62,803 nt of DNA from Chloroflexota bacterium (GTDB lineage: Bacteria > Chloroflexota > Dehalococcoidia > JACPEP01). A program made the position numbers and the translations under genes. Under the pieces are notes generated by a model. The model was not told where the DNA came from, did no database searches, and worked only from the letters and a program-made list of their open reading frames with translations. Shown here piece by piece: positions 50,717 through 58,883 of the stretch (positions are counted from its first letter, which is position 1; each line of letters begins with the position of its first letter). The stretch is taken from NCBI GenBank assembly GCA_016183425.1, contig JACPEP010000048.1, forward strand, positions 1 through 62,803. Reading direction: 5' to 3'.

Positions 50717-51964
50717 ATGGAAACATCTGGGACGACTTCGGAAAGGGGCCATCCCCGCTACCGGTGGGTGGTCATGGGGATCTACCTGGCGACTACGGCA
50801 ACGGTGTTGCTGCCCCTTACCCATGCCATCGGCGTCCTTCTGCCCGATATGGTTCGAGACCTGAAGATGACTCCCCTTCAGGCAGGCTTCCTGGGCTCAC
50901 TTACTTGGCTTGCCTTGTTTCTCCTCTCCATTCCTTTCAGTTTATGGCTGGCGCGTTACAGCCCCAAGCTGGTAATACTCCTGGCCCTGGTCGGTTCGGG
51001 GCTTTTCGCTCTGTGGCAGGGCCTGGCCGACTCTTATAATCTCCTCCTTCTGGGCCGATGGTTCTTCGTCGTTCTCATGGTTACCAGGCTAACCTCCGTT
51101 ACCCTGGTTAAGTTGCAGTGGTTTCCCTTGCGGGAGATGGGGACCATAAACGGCCTGGAGGCCATGGTAAGCCCGGTGGCCCAAACGCTGGGATTGGCCT
51201 TTATCCCCTTTCTCATAGAGGTGAGCGGAGGGTGGCGCCCGGTCTTCTTTATCTTTGCTGGTGGGCTCTTCCTTTTTGCCCTTTTGTGGATGCTCCTGGG
51301 GCGCGACCGGATAACCCCTGAGTATCAGAGACGCATAGCATCCCAGGGAAAGGCGTCGTGGCGGTCCGCCTTAAGGTACTCCGAGCCGTGGCTTATGGGC
51401 CTGGGCGATCTGGGACATGCCACGACCTGGATGGGATTCATGGTCTTCTGGCCCACCTTTCTCATCGAGTACCGAGACCTGCCCCTGACCACGGCCGGTT
51501 TTTTTATGAGCCTGTTCTCCGTAGGGGCTACTATCTCGTCTTTTGGCAGCGGCTATGCTTCGGATCGTCTGGGGCTGAGAAAGCCCTTCATCTGGCTTCC
51601 CGGCCTTCTCCTTCCCGGAGGCTATCTGGCTATGATAACGGTGGCCAACCTGCCTCTTCTGGGGGTCGTCGCCTTTGTCACCGGGCTGCTGGCTTACGGC
51701 TATTGGGCAGCCATGCTCACCGTCCCCTTTGAATTGCCTAAGGCGACTCCCCACGACATTATGATGGTGCGTGGAGTGCTTACTACGGTGTCCACCATGG
51801 GAGGCATCATAGGCGGACCTCTGGTGGGAGGCCTATTTCAGGCCACGGGCTCTTTACATACGGCTATGGCTCTGAGCTGCTTCTTTCCCTTCACCCTTGT
51901 CTTGGTCTCCCTGCGTCTTCGGGAGACGGGCTGGCGGCGGCGACAAGTCCCCCGGGTCGAATGA
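50717..51964 (+). CDS. MFS transporter, third of three
   Basis: A 415-residue MFS protein related to the previous two (L-L-P-D-M-V-R-D-L-K-M-T-P-L-Q-A-G-F-L; L-W-L-A-R-Y-S-P-K) but more divergent. Its central loop reads R-I-T-P-E-Y-Q-R-R-I-A-S-Q-G-K. A gap of 145 bases separates it from the second copy, with no strong terminator seen. It converges with the two Dabb genes. Three carriers side by side may handle related substrates or opposite directions of transport. Confidence 0.86.
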   Translation: METSGTTSERGHPRYRWVVMGIYLATTATVLLPLTHAIGVLLPDMVRDLKMTPLQAGFLGSLTWLALFLLSIPFSLWLARYSPKLVILLALVGSGLFALWQGLADSYNLLLLGRWFFVVLMVTRLTSVTLVKLQWFPLREMGTINGLEAMVSPVAQTLGLAFIPFLIEVSGGWRPVFFIFAGGLFLFALLWMLLGRDRITPEYQRRIASQGKASWRSALRYSEPWLMGLGDLGHATTWMGFMVFWPTFLIEYRDLPLTTAGFFMSLFSVGATISSFGSGYASDRLGLRKPFIWLPGLLLPGGYLAMITVANLPLLGVVAFVTGLLAYGYWAAMLTVPFELPKATPHDIMMVRGVLTTVSTMGGIIGGPLVGGLFQATGSLHTAMALSCFFPFTLVLVSLRLRETGWRRRQVPRVE

Positions 51965-51992
51965 CCCTTTCCCGCCGCTGAGCCTGGCCTAC

Positions 51993-52304
51993 CTACTCCA
52001 CGATGGTGTTGCAGGAGACGCGGTTTTCCTGAGTTAAGGGCCGGTAGTAGTTTTCCACGAAGTAGCGGTGGGTGGGATGGGTGACGTAGACCTGCCGCGT
52101 CTTGTCATCGGTGTGATAGATGACGCCGGTGTACTCGTAAGGGGGGTTGTCAATGTTGGGGCCCAGCTCCACGGCGATTATTCCCGGTATCTTCTCTATA
52201 GCCTTGGCAGCCTTGAAGAACCCCTCTTTTTGATCTTCGGTCACCCCGGGATTGAAGCTGAAGAGAAAGCAGTGGATTATCTTGGCCTTGGTTATAGACG
52301 GCAT
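51993..52304 (-). CDS. Dabb-type small protein, copy 2
   Basis: A 103-residue alpha/beta-barrel protein: K-I-I-H-C-F-L-F-S-F-N-P-G-V-T-E-D-Q-K-E start and H-P-T-H-R-Y-F-V-E-N-Y-Y near residue 78. It resembles the protein at 11089 over its whole length, about half of positions alike by eye. It is 13 bases downstream of its neighbour at 52318, so they are co-transcribed and could form a heterodimer. Confidence 0.83.
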   Translation of the reverse strand: MPSITKAKIIHCFLFSFNPGVTEDQKEGFFKAAKAIEKIPGIIAVELGPNIDNPPYEYTGVIYHTDDKTRQVYVTHPTHRYFVENYYRPLTQENRVSCNTIVE

Positions 52305-52317
52305 GACGATCCCCCCC

Positions 52318-52629
52318 CTAGTACTTTACTTCCATGTTGATAAAAACCATGTTTTCCAGATTGGGCCGAAGCCACTTGTCGCCGAACTCCCGATGGATGG
52401 GGTGGGTGCGATAAACCTCTCGGGTCTGGGCGCTGGTGTGATAGAAAATGCCGGTGTACTTGTAAGCCGGATTGTCACCTATGTTGGGGCCGATATCTAC
52501 CCCTAGTACCCCGGCGATCTCCGTTATTCTGCGTCCGGCAGCGAATATCTGCTCCTTCAACTCTTCGGTCACCCCCGGTTTTAGGTTAAACATGAAGACG
52601 TGGATGATTTTAGCGCCAGTCAGGGACAT
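52318..52629 (-). CDS. Dabb-type small protein, copy 3
   Basis: A 103-residue protein of the same family: A-K-I-I-H-V-F-M-F-N-L-K-P-G-V-T-E-E-L-K, G-P-N-I-G-D-N-P-A-Y-K-Y-T-G-I-F-Y-H, and H-P-I-H-R-E-F near residue 78. It is the first gene of the minus-strand pair, with AAAGGAGCCGACT before the ATG. The histidines in the I-H start and H-P-x-H-R motif are shared by all three copies and may form the active site. Confidence 0.83.
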   Translation of the reverse strand: MSLTGAKIIHVFMFNLKPGVTEELKEQIFAAGRRITEIAGVLGVDIGPNIGDNPAYKYTGIFYHTSAQTREVYRTHPIHREFGDKWLRPNLENMVFINMEVKY

Positions 52630-52802
52630 AGTCGGCTCCTTTCGCTCCCTTTTTTATCGACCATAAGTCTTTCCTCAAGATCCCGTCTTCTGAACTGGAT
52701 ACCTCCTTTCTTAGGTCTCCCCTGACTTCTTACCTCCGTTAGGGCCAGCCCTTGAAAAGTATGTCCATTATAGCTGGGCCGACGCAACATGGCAAGGAAA
52801 AC

Positions 52803-53783
52803 TTAGTGGCGCAGAAACCACACGCGACGCCGTGACCAATCCGGGCAGTCGGCGCACAAGGGAAGGGAAGCATAATCGCCCCGCTGGTGCGCGGCCCGGG
52901 CCGCCTGGAACCCCTCTCCCCGCCAGATATCCTGAAGGCTTTGGTCATTAACATCCCCCACCGCCACCGAGCAGTCGGCGTCGCAGCCGCAAAAAGGCAC
53001 TCGCCCGTCGGAGAAGATGGTCATCCTCTCCCACAAGAAAAGGCAGGGGCATCGCTTCTGAGGCACGGGGTCTACCCGCCGATCGGGAACCCGCCCCCCC
53101 ATAGTGGAAAAGTTGACGAAGTTGGTGATTTGGACCTCGTCTACCACCGGTTGCCAATCCCTGCATAGGACATCCAACTCTTCTAGATTGTCCCTCATCC
53201 GGATGGTCTGGAGGACAACCCTGGGTTTGGCCAGCCGCCGCTGCCCCTTGAGGGCCATAAGGCGTCTCAGATTCTCCGTCACTACCTGGTACTTGGCGTT
53301 GACCCGTATGCGCTGGTAGGTCTCCTCCCGGGCCCCCTCCATAGAGATGCTTATGGCATCCAACCCCGAGGCGATGAGCCTCTCCGCTGCCTCCTCGTCC
53401 AAAAGGGTACCGTTGGAGTTGAACCTGACCTCTCTTATGCCCCTGTCCTTGGCGTACCTGACCATGTCGAAAATGGCGGGATTAAGAAGAGGCTCGCCAT
53501 AATTGCAAAGGATGATGCCCTCCACCGGGTGCTGGGTTACTTCGTCCACGATCTTTCGATAAAGAGCGAAATCGAGATTCCCCTTTCGCCGGGTGAGGTG
53601 AGGGTTGGGACACATAATGCACTTGAGGTTGCATAGGGATGAGGTCTCGATACCCACCTTGATGGGAAAGCGAAGGGCCCGCCGAAGGTGGAACCACTTG
53701 GGCACCGCGTTCAACCCCCTGGTATCGAGGACTAGTTCCTTGATCTTTCGTAACGACCGGCTGGCGGCACGATTTCCATTCAT
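52803..53783 (-). CDS. radical SAM/SPASM-domain protein
   Basis: A 326-residue radical SAM enzyme. The cluster motif C-N-L-K-C-I-M-C is near residue 50-57 and the G-E-P motif reads Y-G-E-P-L-L-N near 95. The C-terminal SPASM part has C-P-C...C-G-C-D-A-D-C...C-A-D-C, for one or two extra clusters. Relatives modify peptides or act in cofactor synthesis. ATG 53783 (M-N-G-N-R-A) follows GGAGAAGCC; the longer frame to 53858 lacks support. No precursor peptide gene was recognised next to it, so the substrate is open. Confidence 0.87.
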   Translation of the reverse strand: MNGNRAASRSLRKIKELVLDTRGLNAVPKWFHLRRALRFPIKVGIETSSLCNLKCIMCPNPHLTRRKGNLDFALYRKIVDEVTQHPVEGIILCNYGEPLLNPAIFDMVRYAKDRGIREVRFNSNGTLLDEEAAERLIASGLDAISISMEGAREETYQRIRVNAKYQVVTENLRRLMALKGQRRLAKPRVVLQTIRMRDNLEELDVLCRDWQPVVDEVQITNFVNFSTMGGRVPDRRVDPVPQKRCPCLFLWERMTIFSDGRVPFCGCDADCSVAVGDVNDQSLQDIWRGEGFQAARAAHQRGDYASLPLCADCPDWSRRRVWFLRH

Positions 53784-54002
53784 GGCTTCTCCGGCAGCGG
53801 AGTCTCCCCCTCTTCTTTCACTGCCACTCATTCTAACCCTGTCCCGGAGAGGAGTCAAACTCCCTTCTGGCAGGCATTGTACTAGTACCTTTGGCTGAAG
53901 AGGGAATTCATTCTAGAGTTTAAGACCCATCATAGTGCGTTATGGGAGGCAGCGAATGCCAGAAAAAATTAGGCCTTTTTTGAGTCCTAAAATGGAGCTG
54001 GG

Positions 54003-54021
54003 GACGATAGTTCATATCGTC
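54003..54021. promoter_or_regulatory. inverted repeat, candidate operator of the respiratory operon
   Basis: GACGATA (54003-54009), five bases, TATCGTC (54015-54021), a perfect 7-base inverted repeat 44 bases before the first gene. The size fits a dimeric regulator's site. The regulator is not known. Confidence 0.45.
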
Positions 54022-54064
54022 ACAAGCTCGTATCATTGTATTAGAACAAAAGGAGGATGCAGCC

Positions 54065-54439
54065 ATGACCGCCCGGGGGAAAACGGAAGAGAAACGGGAC
54101 ATCGTGGTGGTCTACGGAAAGTCCCTCCTGGCTCAGGGCATCGAGCGGCTGCTCAGGAAAGTCGAAGATATCGAGGTGGTGGGGATAGACCTGGAGCGAG
54201 CCGGAGCCATGGAGAGTATCCGCTCGGTGCAGCCGGGGACGGTGGTGCTGGATATGGATGATGTCAGCCTCAAGGGCGGCGACCTGATACTAAGGCTTCT
54301 CCAGAACGTGTCCAGCCTCACGGTAGTTTGCCTCACCAACAACGGAGAACGGGCGGACATCTACCACAAGGAACAAAAGCCTCTGACCACTACTCAAGAG
54401 CTCTGGGAGATTATTGGCATCATGGGAAAGGAGGTTTAA
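54065..54439 (+). CDS. degenerate response-regulator receiver-like protein
   Basis: A 124-residue single-domain protein with a receiver-like alternation: I-V-V-V-Y-G-K-S-L-L-A-Q-G-I-E-R-L-L, E-V-V-G-I-D-L, then T-V-V-L-D-M-D-D near residues 57-64 with a possible phospho-acceptor aspartate. The first acidic pair is replaced by Y-G, and the usual late lysine is not evident, so normal phosphorylation is doubtful. AAAAGGAGGATGCAGCC precedes the ATG. It heads the operon leading to the cytochrome and molybdoenzyme genes and may be a sensor adaptor. Confidence 0.68.
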   Translation: MTARGKTEEKRDIVVVYGKSLLAQGIERLLRKVEDIEVVGIDLERAGAMESIRSVQPGTVVLDMDDVSLKGGDLILRLLQNVSSLTVVCLTNNGERADIYHKEQKPLTTTQELWEIIGIMGKEV

Positions 54440-54440
54440 C

Positions 54441-54704
54441 ATGACAGCGGGGATTCTGATCCAAACCGCTCATAGGCTCTACTTGGCGGCCGGCTGGGTG
54501 GCCTTGGCAGGGCTGTCCTTACACGCCCTTCTCATCTTCTCCTATGGGGCTCACTTCCTGATGGTAACGGCGGGGCTGGCCCTGGCGTTGGGGCTCATAT
54601 CCCACCTGGTTGGCGGGGCAACGTCGACTCTCTCCCCTCATTACCACCGAATGATAACTCATGAGACGACGGCCCTTCAGCCCCATCACCGGGGAGGTTC
54701 ATAA
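54441..54704 (+). CDS. small membrane protein with three hydrophobic segments
   Basis: An 87-residue protein with hydrophobic stretches at about 15-33 and 38-60 and a short amphipathic start, ending in a His-rich hydrophilic tail (H-Y-H-R-M-I-T-H and H-H). AAAGGAGG, inside the end of the previous gene, precedes ATG 54441. No family recognised. Its histidines might bind haem or metal, but that is only a suggestion from composition. It lies just before the slipin gene. Confidence 0.68.
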   Translation: MTAGILIQTAHRLYLAAGWVALAGLSLHALLIFSYGAHFLMVTAGLALALGLISHLVGGATSTLSPHYHRMITHETTALQPHHRGGS

Positions 54705-54763
54705 AAAAACCGTACTTCCAGGTTCAAAAATATTATTGAAGTCCGTTAGCTAAGGAGGACGAT

Positions 54764-55555
54764 GTGGAGATTACTTTGGCGCTGGTGGCTGGGTTGCTGG
54801 TTATCACCCTCTTGAGTCTGTCCATAAAGCTGGTTCAGCAGTGGGAAAAGGGAGTTGTCCTGCGCTTTGGCAAGCTGCAAGGGCTTCGTAACCCAGGTTT
54901 TAACCTCATCATTCCTATCGTAGACCGCATGGTGAGGGTAGATTTTCGCATCACAACCATGGTTCTGCCACCCCAAGAGGTGATAACCAGGGATAACGTG
55001 ACCATACGAGTGGACGCCGTGGTTTACTTTCGGGTGGAGGACGCCGTAAAGGCTGTGGTGCAGGTGGAGGACTACCGCAACGCCACTACCCAGATCTCTC
55101 TGGCCACCTTGCGCAGCGTCCTGGGACAGTCTGAGCTAGACGAGCTCCTGGCTCACCGGGAGCGGGTAAACGAGCGCCTGCGCGAGATCATCGACGAGCA
55201 AACGGAGGCTCCCTGGGGGGTTAAGGTGAGCGTGGCCGAGGTTAAGGATGTGCTCCTTCCGGAAGCCATGCAGAGGGCCATGGCCCGCCAGGCGGAAGCG
55301 GAGCGGGAAAAGCGAGCCAAAGTGGTTCATGCCCAAGGCGAATACCAGGCCGCCGAAACCCTCGTGCAGGCGGCGGACATGATCGGCCGTCAACCCATAG
55401 CCCTTCAACTTCGCTACTTACAGACCCTGACGGAGATCGCCGGCGAGAAGAGCAGCACCATCATTCCCCTTCCCCTGGACATAATTACCCCGTTAGTCGG
55501 CGCCCTACAGCGGGCCGTACCTACGGACAAAGGTTCCTTGAGCAGTCATAGCTAG
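54764..55555 (+). CDS. slipin/stomatin-like SPFH-domain protein
   Basis: A 263-residue SPFH protein. One N-terminal transmembrane helix (4-23) is followed by V-Q-Q-W-E-K-G-V-V-L-R-F-G-K-L, R-N-P-G-F-N-L-I-I-P, and a long coiled segment rich in A-E-A-E-R-E-K-R-A-K (about 180-195). Slipins form membrane scaffolds that hold or protect membrane complexes. GTG 54764 follows AAGGAGGAC. It lies directly before two multihaem cytochrome genes, so it probably organises the respiratory complex encoded there. No NfeD partner gene is present. Confidence 0.92.
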   Translation: MEITLALVAGLLVITLLSLSIKLVQQWEKGVVLRFGKLQGLRNPGFNLIIPIVDRMVRVDFRITTMVLPPQEVITRDNVTIRVDAVVYFRVEDAVKAVVQVEDYRNATTQISLATLRSVLGQSELDELLAHRERVNERLREIIDEQTEAPWGVKVSVAEVKDVLLPEAMQRAMARQAEAEREKRAKVVHAQGEYQAAETLVQAADMIGRQPIALQLRYLQTLTEIAGEKSSTIIPLPLDIITPLVGALQRAVPTDKGSLSSHS

Positions 55556-55568
55556 GGAGGACGGTGAG

Positions 55569-56396
55569 ATGGCGTTCTTGAGGTGGCCTTTCTGGGTCTG
55601 GCCCCTGAGCCTGGTGGGAGTTATCCTGGGCTTGAACGGAGCCACCTGGCTTCCCCAATTCACCACCTCCGATCCTGTCTTTTGCCTCTCCTGCCACGCC
55701 GCTGGCGATACCAGGAATGTGGGGCAGGCCTCGGCCATCCATCCTCCTTACCAGGCGGTGGGCTGCACCCAGTGCCACGCCAAGTCCGGGCAATGGCCCA
55801 TCACGGACATCTACCGCAATGGCGTCTCGGCAGACCCCAAACGGGTGAGCGAAAATTGCCTCCGCTGCCACAAGGACGCAGCGAAGAAGGATGAGAGCAA
55901 CTTCAAGTACAACGTTATTAATATTCGCATCCCTCACCAGCTCCACGTGGAAGGAGTGGGGGCCACCTGCGCCACCTGTCACCGCAACATCGCCCACGAT
56001 TTCACCCCAACCCCCACTAACCGCCCCCGTATGGACTACTGCTTTCAATGTCATGACCAAAAGCGGGATTCGTGCCTTAAATGCCATGCTCAGGGGTTGC
56101 CCCAGCCCACGGCACCACCTAAGGAGGTGGCCTCTCCCTCCTCTTCTACCAAACCTGATGGGGCTTCCCTTTATAGCCAGAGCTGCGCCCTATGCCACGG
56201 TCCTAAGGGGAATGCCCTTTCCAGCGCTAACCTTGCCTCCAAAGAGTTCCTCTCTAGCCGCGGCGAGGATTCCCTCCTGAATGCCGTTGCTCGGGGGACG
56301 GGAGCGATGCCTGGCTATGGGAAGATGGCCGGAGGCCCGCTATCAGAAGAGCAAATAGCAGCCATCATCGCTTGGCTTCGGTCTCAGGCACAATAG
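55569..56396 (+). CDS. seven-haem membrane-anchored cytochrome c
   Basis: A 275-residue c-type cytochrome. One N-terminal helix (about 7-27) anchors it, as in NapC/NrfH proteins. Seven C-x-x-C-H motifs are present: six in the first 180 residues (C-L-S-C-H, C-T-Q-C-H, C-L-R-C-H, C-A-T-C-H, C-F-Q-C-H, C-L-K-C-H) and one in a C-terminal class I cytochrome c domain (C-A-L-C-H-G-P-K-G, with M in G-A-M-P-G-Y as possible sixth ligand). Joining a NapC-like part to a monohaem domain is unusual. It would pass electrons between quinol and the outer-face redox partners. Confidence 0.9.
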   Translation: MAFLRWPFWVWPLSLVGVILGLNGATWLPQFTTSDPVFCLSCHAAGDTRNVGQASAIHPPYQAVGCTQCHAKSGQWPITDIYRNGVSADPKRVSENCLRCHKDAAKKDESNFKYNVINIRIPHQLHVEGVGATCATCHRNIAHDFTPTPTNRPRMDYCFQCHDQKRDSCLKCHAQGLPQPTAPPKEVASPSSSTKPDGASLYSQSCALCHGPKGNALSSANLASKEFLSSRGEDSLLNAVARGTGAMPGYGKMAGGPLSEEQIAAIIAWLRSQAQ

Positions 56397-56408
56397 AGGT
56401 TTAGGAGG

Positions 56409-57362
56409 ATGGAACGGTTTATGGGACGCCTCACCGGATGGATTAGAAGTCTCACCATGGGGCGTCGCCGCGTGGTCATTCCCCTTTTTGTGGTGGGGTT
56501 GCCCCTGGTCTTCCTGGGCATCTCTCGCCTTATAGGTGCCTACAGCTACATGCAGGAAAACCCCAACTTCTGTCGCGCCTGCCACATTATGGAGGAGGCT
56601 TGGAACCGTTGGCAAACCAGCGAGCACCGGAGCATTAGCTGTCATAGCTGTCATGACATTAGTCCCATCCAGGGCGTCGAGCAGCTAGTCAAATTCTCCC
56701 TCAATCAGCCAGAGCAGGTATCCAAGCACGCCGTTGTTCAGCCTGACGCCTGTGTCCGATGCCATGAAAGCGACAATCCGAGATGGAAACAGGTGACGGA
56801 CACCGCCGGCCACAAGATCCACGCTAAGGAACAAAACATCACCTGCGTAAAGTGTCACTCCGTCACCTTGCATCGCTTTGCTCCTCCCAAAACCATGTGT
56901 CAGGTGTGCCACGAGGATAAGAAGATGGCGGTGAAGGCCATGGGGGAGTTACACTGCCTGAGCTGCCATGCATACCTGGCGGACAAAGACACCCTTGAGC
57001 CAAGCCGGGAGCCCTGCCTTAGCTGCCATGTCAATAAAAAGATTATCAGCAGCAACGGCACCGTTGTACAGTGGCCGGAAGCAGCTCCTATGCGTTTCAA
57101 ATGCGACCAGTGCCATCAACCCCATAAGCAAGAGAAGCCCGTAGTGGACTGCCTCACCTGCCATCCGGGGGCTAAGGAGTCGGGGCTGCACACCAAGGGG
57201 GCCCACGCCGCAGCCACCTGCCAGACCTGCCATGCCCCCCATCAATGGCAGGTTAAGGAGCGTACCACCTGCCAGACCTGCCACGCCAACAAGCAGGATC
57301 ACTACTCAGGGGTCTTCTGTGGCCAATGCCATAACTTCACTTTCGCCAAGAGCCGGGGGTAA
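56409..57362 (+). CDS. twelve-haem membrane-anchored cytochrome c
   Basis: A 317-residue cytochrome with an N-terminal helix (about 18-38) and twelve C-x-x-C-H motifs from C-R-A-C-H (near 55) to C-G-Q-C-H near the C-terminus. The first part matches NapC/NirT (Q-E-N-P-N-F-C-R-A-C-H-I-M-E-E-A-W). About one haem per 22 residues means the protein is essentially a haem wire. The gene follows the seven-haem gene by 12 bases. It could collect electrons from menaquinol or carry them outward to the molybdoenzyme or an extracellular partner. Confidence 0.92.
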   Translation: MERFMGRLTGWIRSLTMGRRRVVIPLFVVGLPLVFLGISRLIGAYSYMQENPNFCRACHIMEEAWNRWQTSEHRSISCHSCHDISPIQGVEQLVKFSLNQPEQVSKHAVVQPDACVRCHESDNPRWKQVTDTAGHKIHAKEQNITCVKCHSVTLHRFAPPKTMCQVCHEDKKMAVKAMGELHCLSCHAYLADKDTLEPSREPCLSCHVNKKIISSNGTVVQWPEAAPMRFKCDQCHQPHKQEKPVVDCLTCHPGAKESGLHTKGAHAAATCQTCHAPHQWQVKERTTCQTCHANKQDHYSGVFCGQCHNFTFAKSRG

Positions 57363-57373
57363 GGAAAAAGGAC

Positions 57374-57976
57374 TTGTCTAAGGTAAGGTACGGCATGATC
57401 GTAGACCTGAGGCGGTGCATCGGCTGCCACGCTTGCAGCGTGGCTTGCAAGGCAGAGCTAGGGGTGCCCTTGGGGGTCTTCCGTACCTGGGTGAAACAGA
57501 TCGAGAAAGGCAGCTACCCCCAGGTGAGCAAGTCCTTTCTCCCCGCCCTCTGCAATCAATGCGCCAACCCCATCTGCCTTCAAAACTGCCCCACTCGGGC
57601 CACCTATCAGTTGGACAATGGCATCGTGGTGGTAGACCCCCACCGCTGCATCGGCTGCAAGTACTGCATTGCCTCCTGCCCCTATGCCGTGAGACACGTG
57701 AATCCTTTGAAAAAGATCGTGCAAAAGTGCGAGTTTTGCCTCCATCGGGTGGAGGTGGGCCTGGAGCCAGCCTGCGTCAACACATGTCCCACCCGAGCTC
57801 TCACCTTTGGGGATATGGAGGATCCTGACAGTGAAATCTCCCGGCTCCTTGCTACCTATCCGGTGCAGGTTCTTAAGCCAGAGCGGGCCACTCAGCCTCA
57901 GGTGTACTACATCGGGGCCGACATGTATGTCATGGAGGCCAGAGGAATGGGAAATGCGGAGGTGAGGAATGGCTAA
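57374..57976 (+). CDS. 4x[4Fe-4S] electron-transfer subunit (NrfC/PsrB/DmsB type)
   Basis: A 200-residue ferredoxin-like subunit. Cysteine groups include C-I-G-C-H-A-C-S-V-A-C (15-25), C-N-Q-C...C-L-Q-N-C, C-I-G-C-K-Y-C-I-A-S-C-P and C-E-F-C...C-V-N-T-C-P, enough for four clusters. No Tat signal is seen; it probably moves across the membrane with the catalytic subunit. The start is TTG 57374. It overlaps the NrfD-like gene by eight bases, the usual order for complex iron-sulfur molybdoenzymes. Confidence 0.93.
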   Translation: MSKVRYGMIVDLRRCIGCHACSVACKAELGVPLGVFRTWVKQIEKGSYPQVSKSFLPALCNQCANPICLQNCPTRATYQLDNGIVVVDPHRCIGCKYCIASCPYAVRHVNPLKKIVQKCEFCLHRVEVGLEPACVNTCPTRALTFGDMEDPDSEISRLLATYPVQVLKPERATQPQVYYIGADMYVMEARGMGNAEVRNG

Positions 57977-58871
57977 CATCCTTATCACCTACAACGTAGA
58001 GCACGAATTGCCTCTAAGCATTCATCTTGCCGTCTACTTCTACCTTACCGGGCTGAGCGCCGGTTCGTTCATCCTTTCCACCCTGGCCTATGGCTTCGGC
58101 ATGGAGCAGTTCAAACCCCTGGGTAAGGTGGGGGTAATCATGGCCATTCTACTTCTGGTAATGGCCCCCTTGAACCTCATTGCTGACATGGAGCAGCCCT
58201 TTCGCTTCTGGTATCTCTTCCTGTACCTCAACCCCACCTCCCCTATCACCTGGGGCTCCTTTCTCCTGACGCTATATCCTCTTAACTCCTTGGTATACGC
58301 CTACTTCATGTTCCGGGGGGATGCCCCCAGGACCAAGTTCTTTGGCCTCATAGGCATCCCCCTGGCTGTATCGGTGCATGGCTACACAGGATTCATCTTG
58401 GCCCTAGGAAAGGCACGGGCCCTCTGGAACACCGCATTGATGCCCACCCTGTTCCTGGTCTCGGCCATGGTCTCCGGCATCGCCATGATGATACTAGTGG
58501 TGATAATAAAGGATCGCTTCTTCTCGCCAGAGCGCCAGGTGAAGACGGAGCTTATCTCTCGACTGACTCAGCTTTTGGCAGGCACCATCATCCTAGACCT
58601 TTTCCTGGTGGTGTCTGACGTTCTGGTACTCCTGACCTCCGACGCCGAGGCCAAGGAGGGGGCTTCCCTTATCCTTACCGGTGAGCTCAGCCCCTATTTC
58701 TTAGGAATGGAGATACTCCTGGGTTCTCTGGTGCCCCTCTTTATTCTTACCTTCCCTCTCACCCGGCGACGAGTGTCTGCGGTGGCCTTTGCTTCAGCCC
58801 TGGTGATGGTGGGCATCATGGCCATGAGGTACGTCATGGTCATTGGTGGACAGATGGTTCCCTTGAGCTGA
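57969..58871 (+). CDS. NrfD/PsrC-family quinone-interacting membrane subunit
   Basis: A 300-residue integral membrane protein with eight or nine helices. The start H-E-L-P-L-S-I-H-L-A-V-Y-F-Y-L-T-G-L-S-A-G-S-F matches NrfD/PsrC. No haem ligands are expected. It would hand electrons between the quinone pool and the iron-sulfur subunit encoded just before, with which it overlaps. G-Y-T-G-F-I-L-A near residue 139 is a conserved region of the family. Confidence 0.92.
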   Translation: MANILITYNVEHELPLSIHLAVYFYLTGLSAGSFILSTLAYGFGMEQFKPLGKVGVIMAILLLVMAPLNLIADMEQPFRFWYLFLYLNPTSPITWGSFLLTLYPLNSLVYAYFMFRGDAPRTKFFGLIGIPLAVSVHGYTGFILALGKARALWNTALMPTLFLVSAMVSGIAMMILVVIIKDRFFSPERQVKTELISRLTQLLAGTIILDLFLVVSDVLVLLTSDAEAKEGASLILTGELSPYFLGMEILLGSLVPLFILTFPLTRRRVSAVAFASALVMVGIMAMRYVMVIGGQMVPLS

Positions 58872-58883
58872 AAGGGGGATCTG

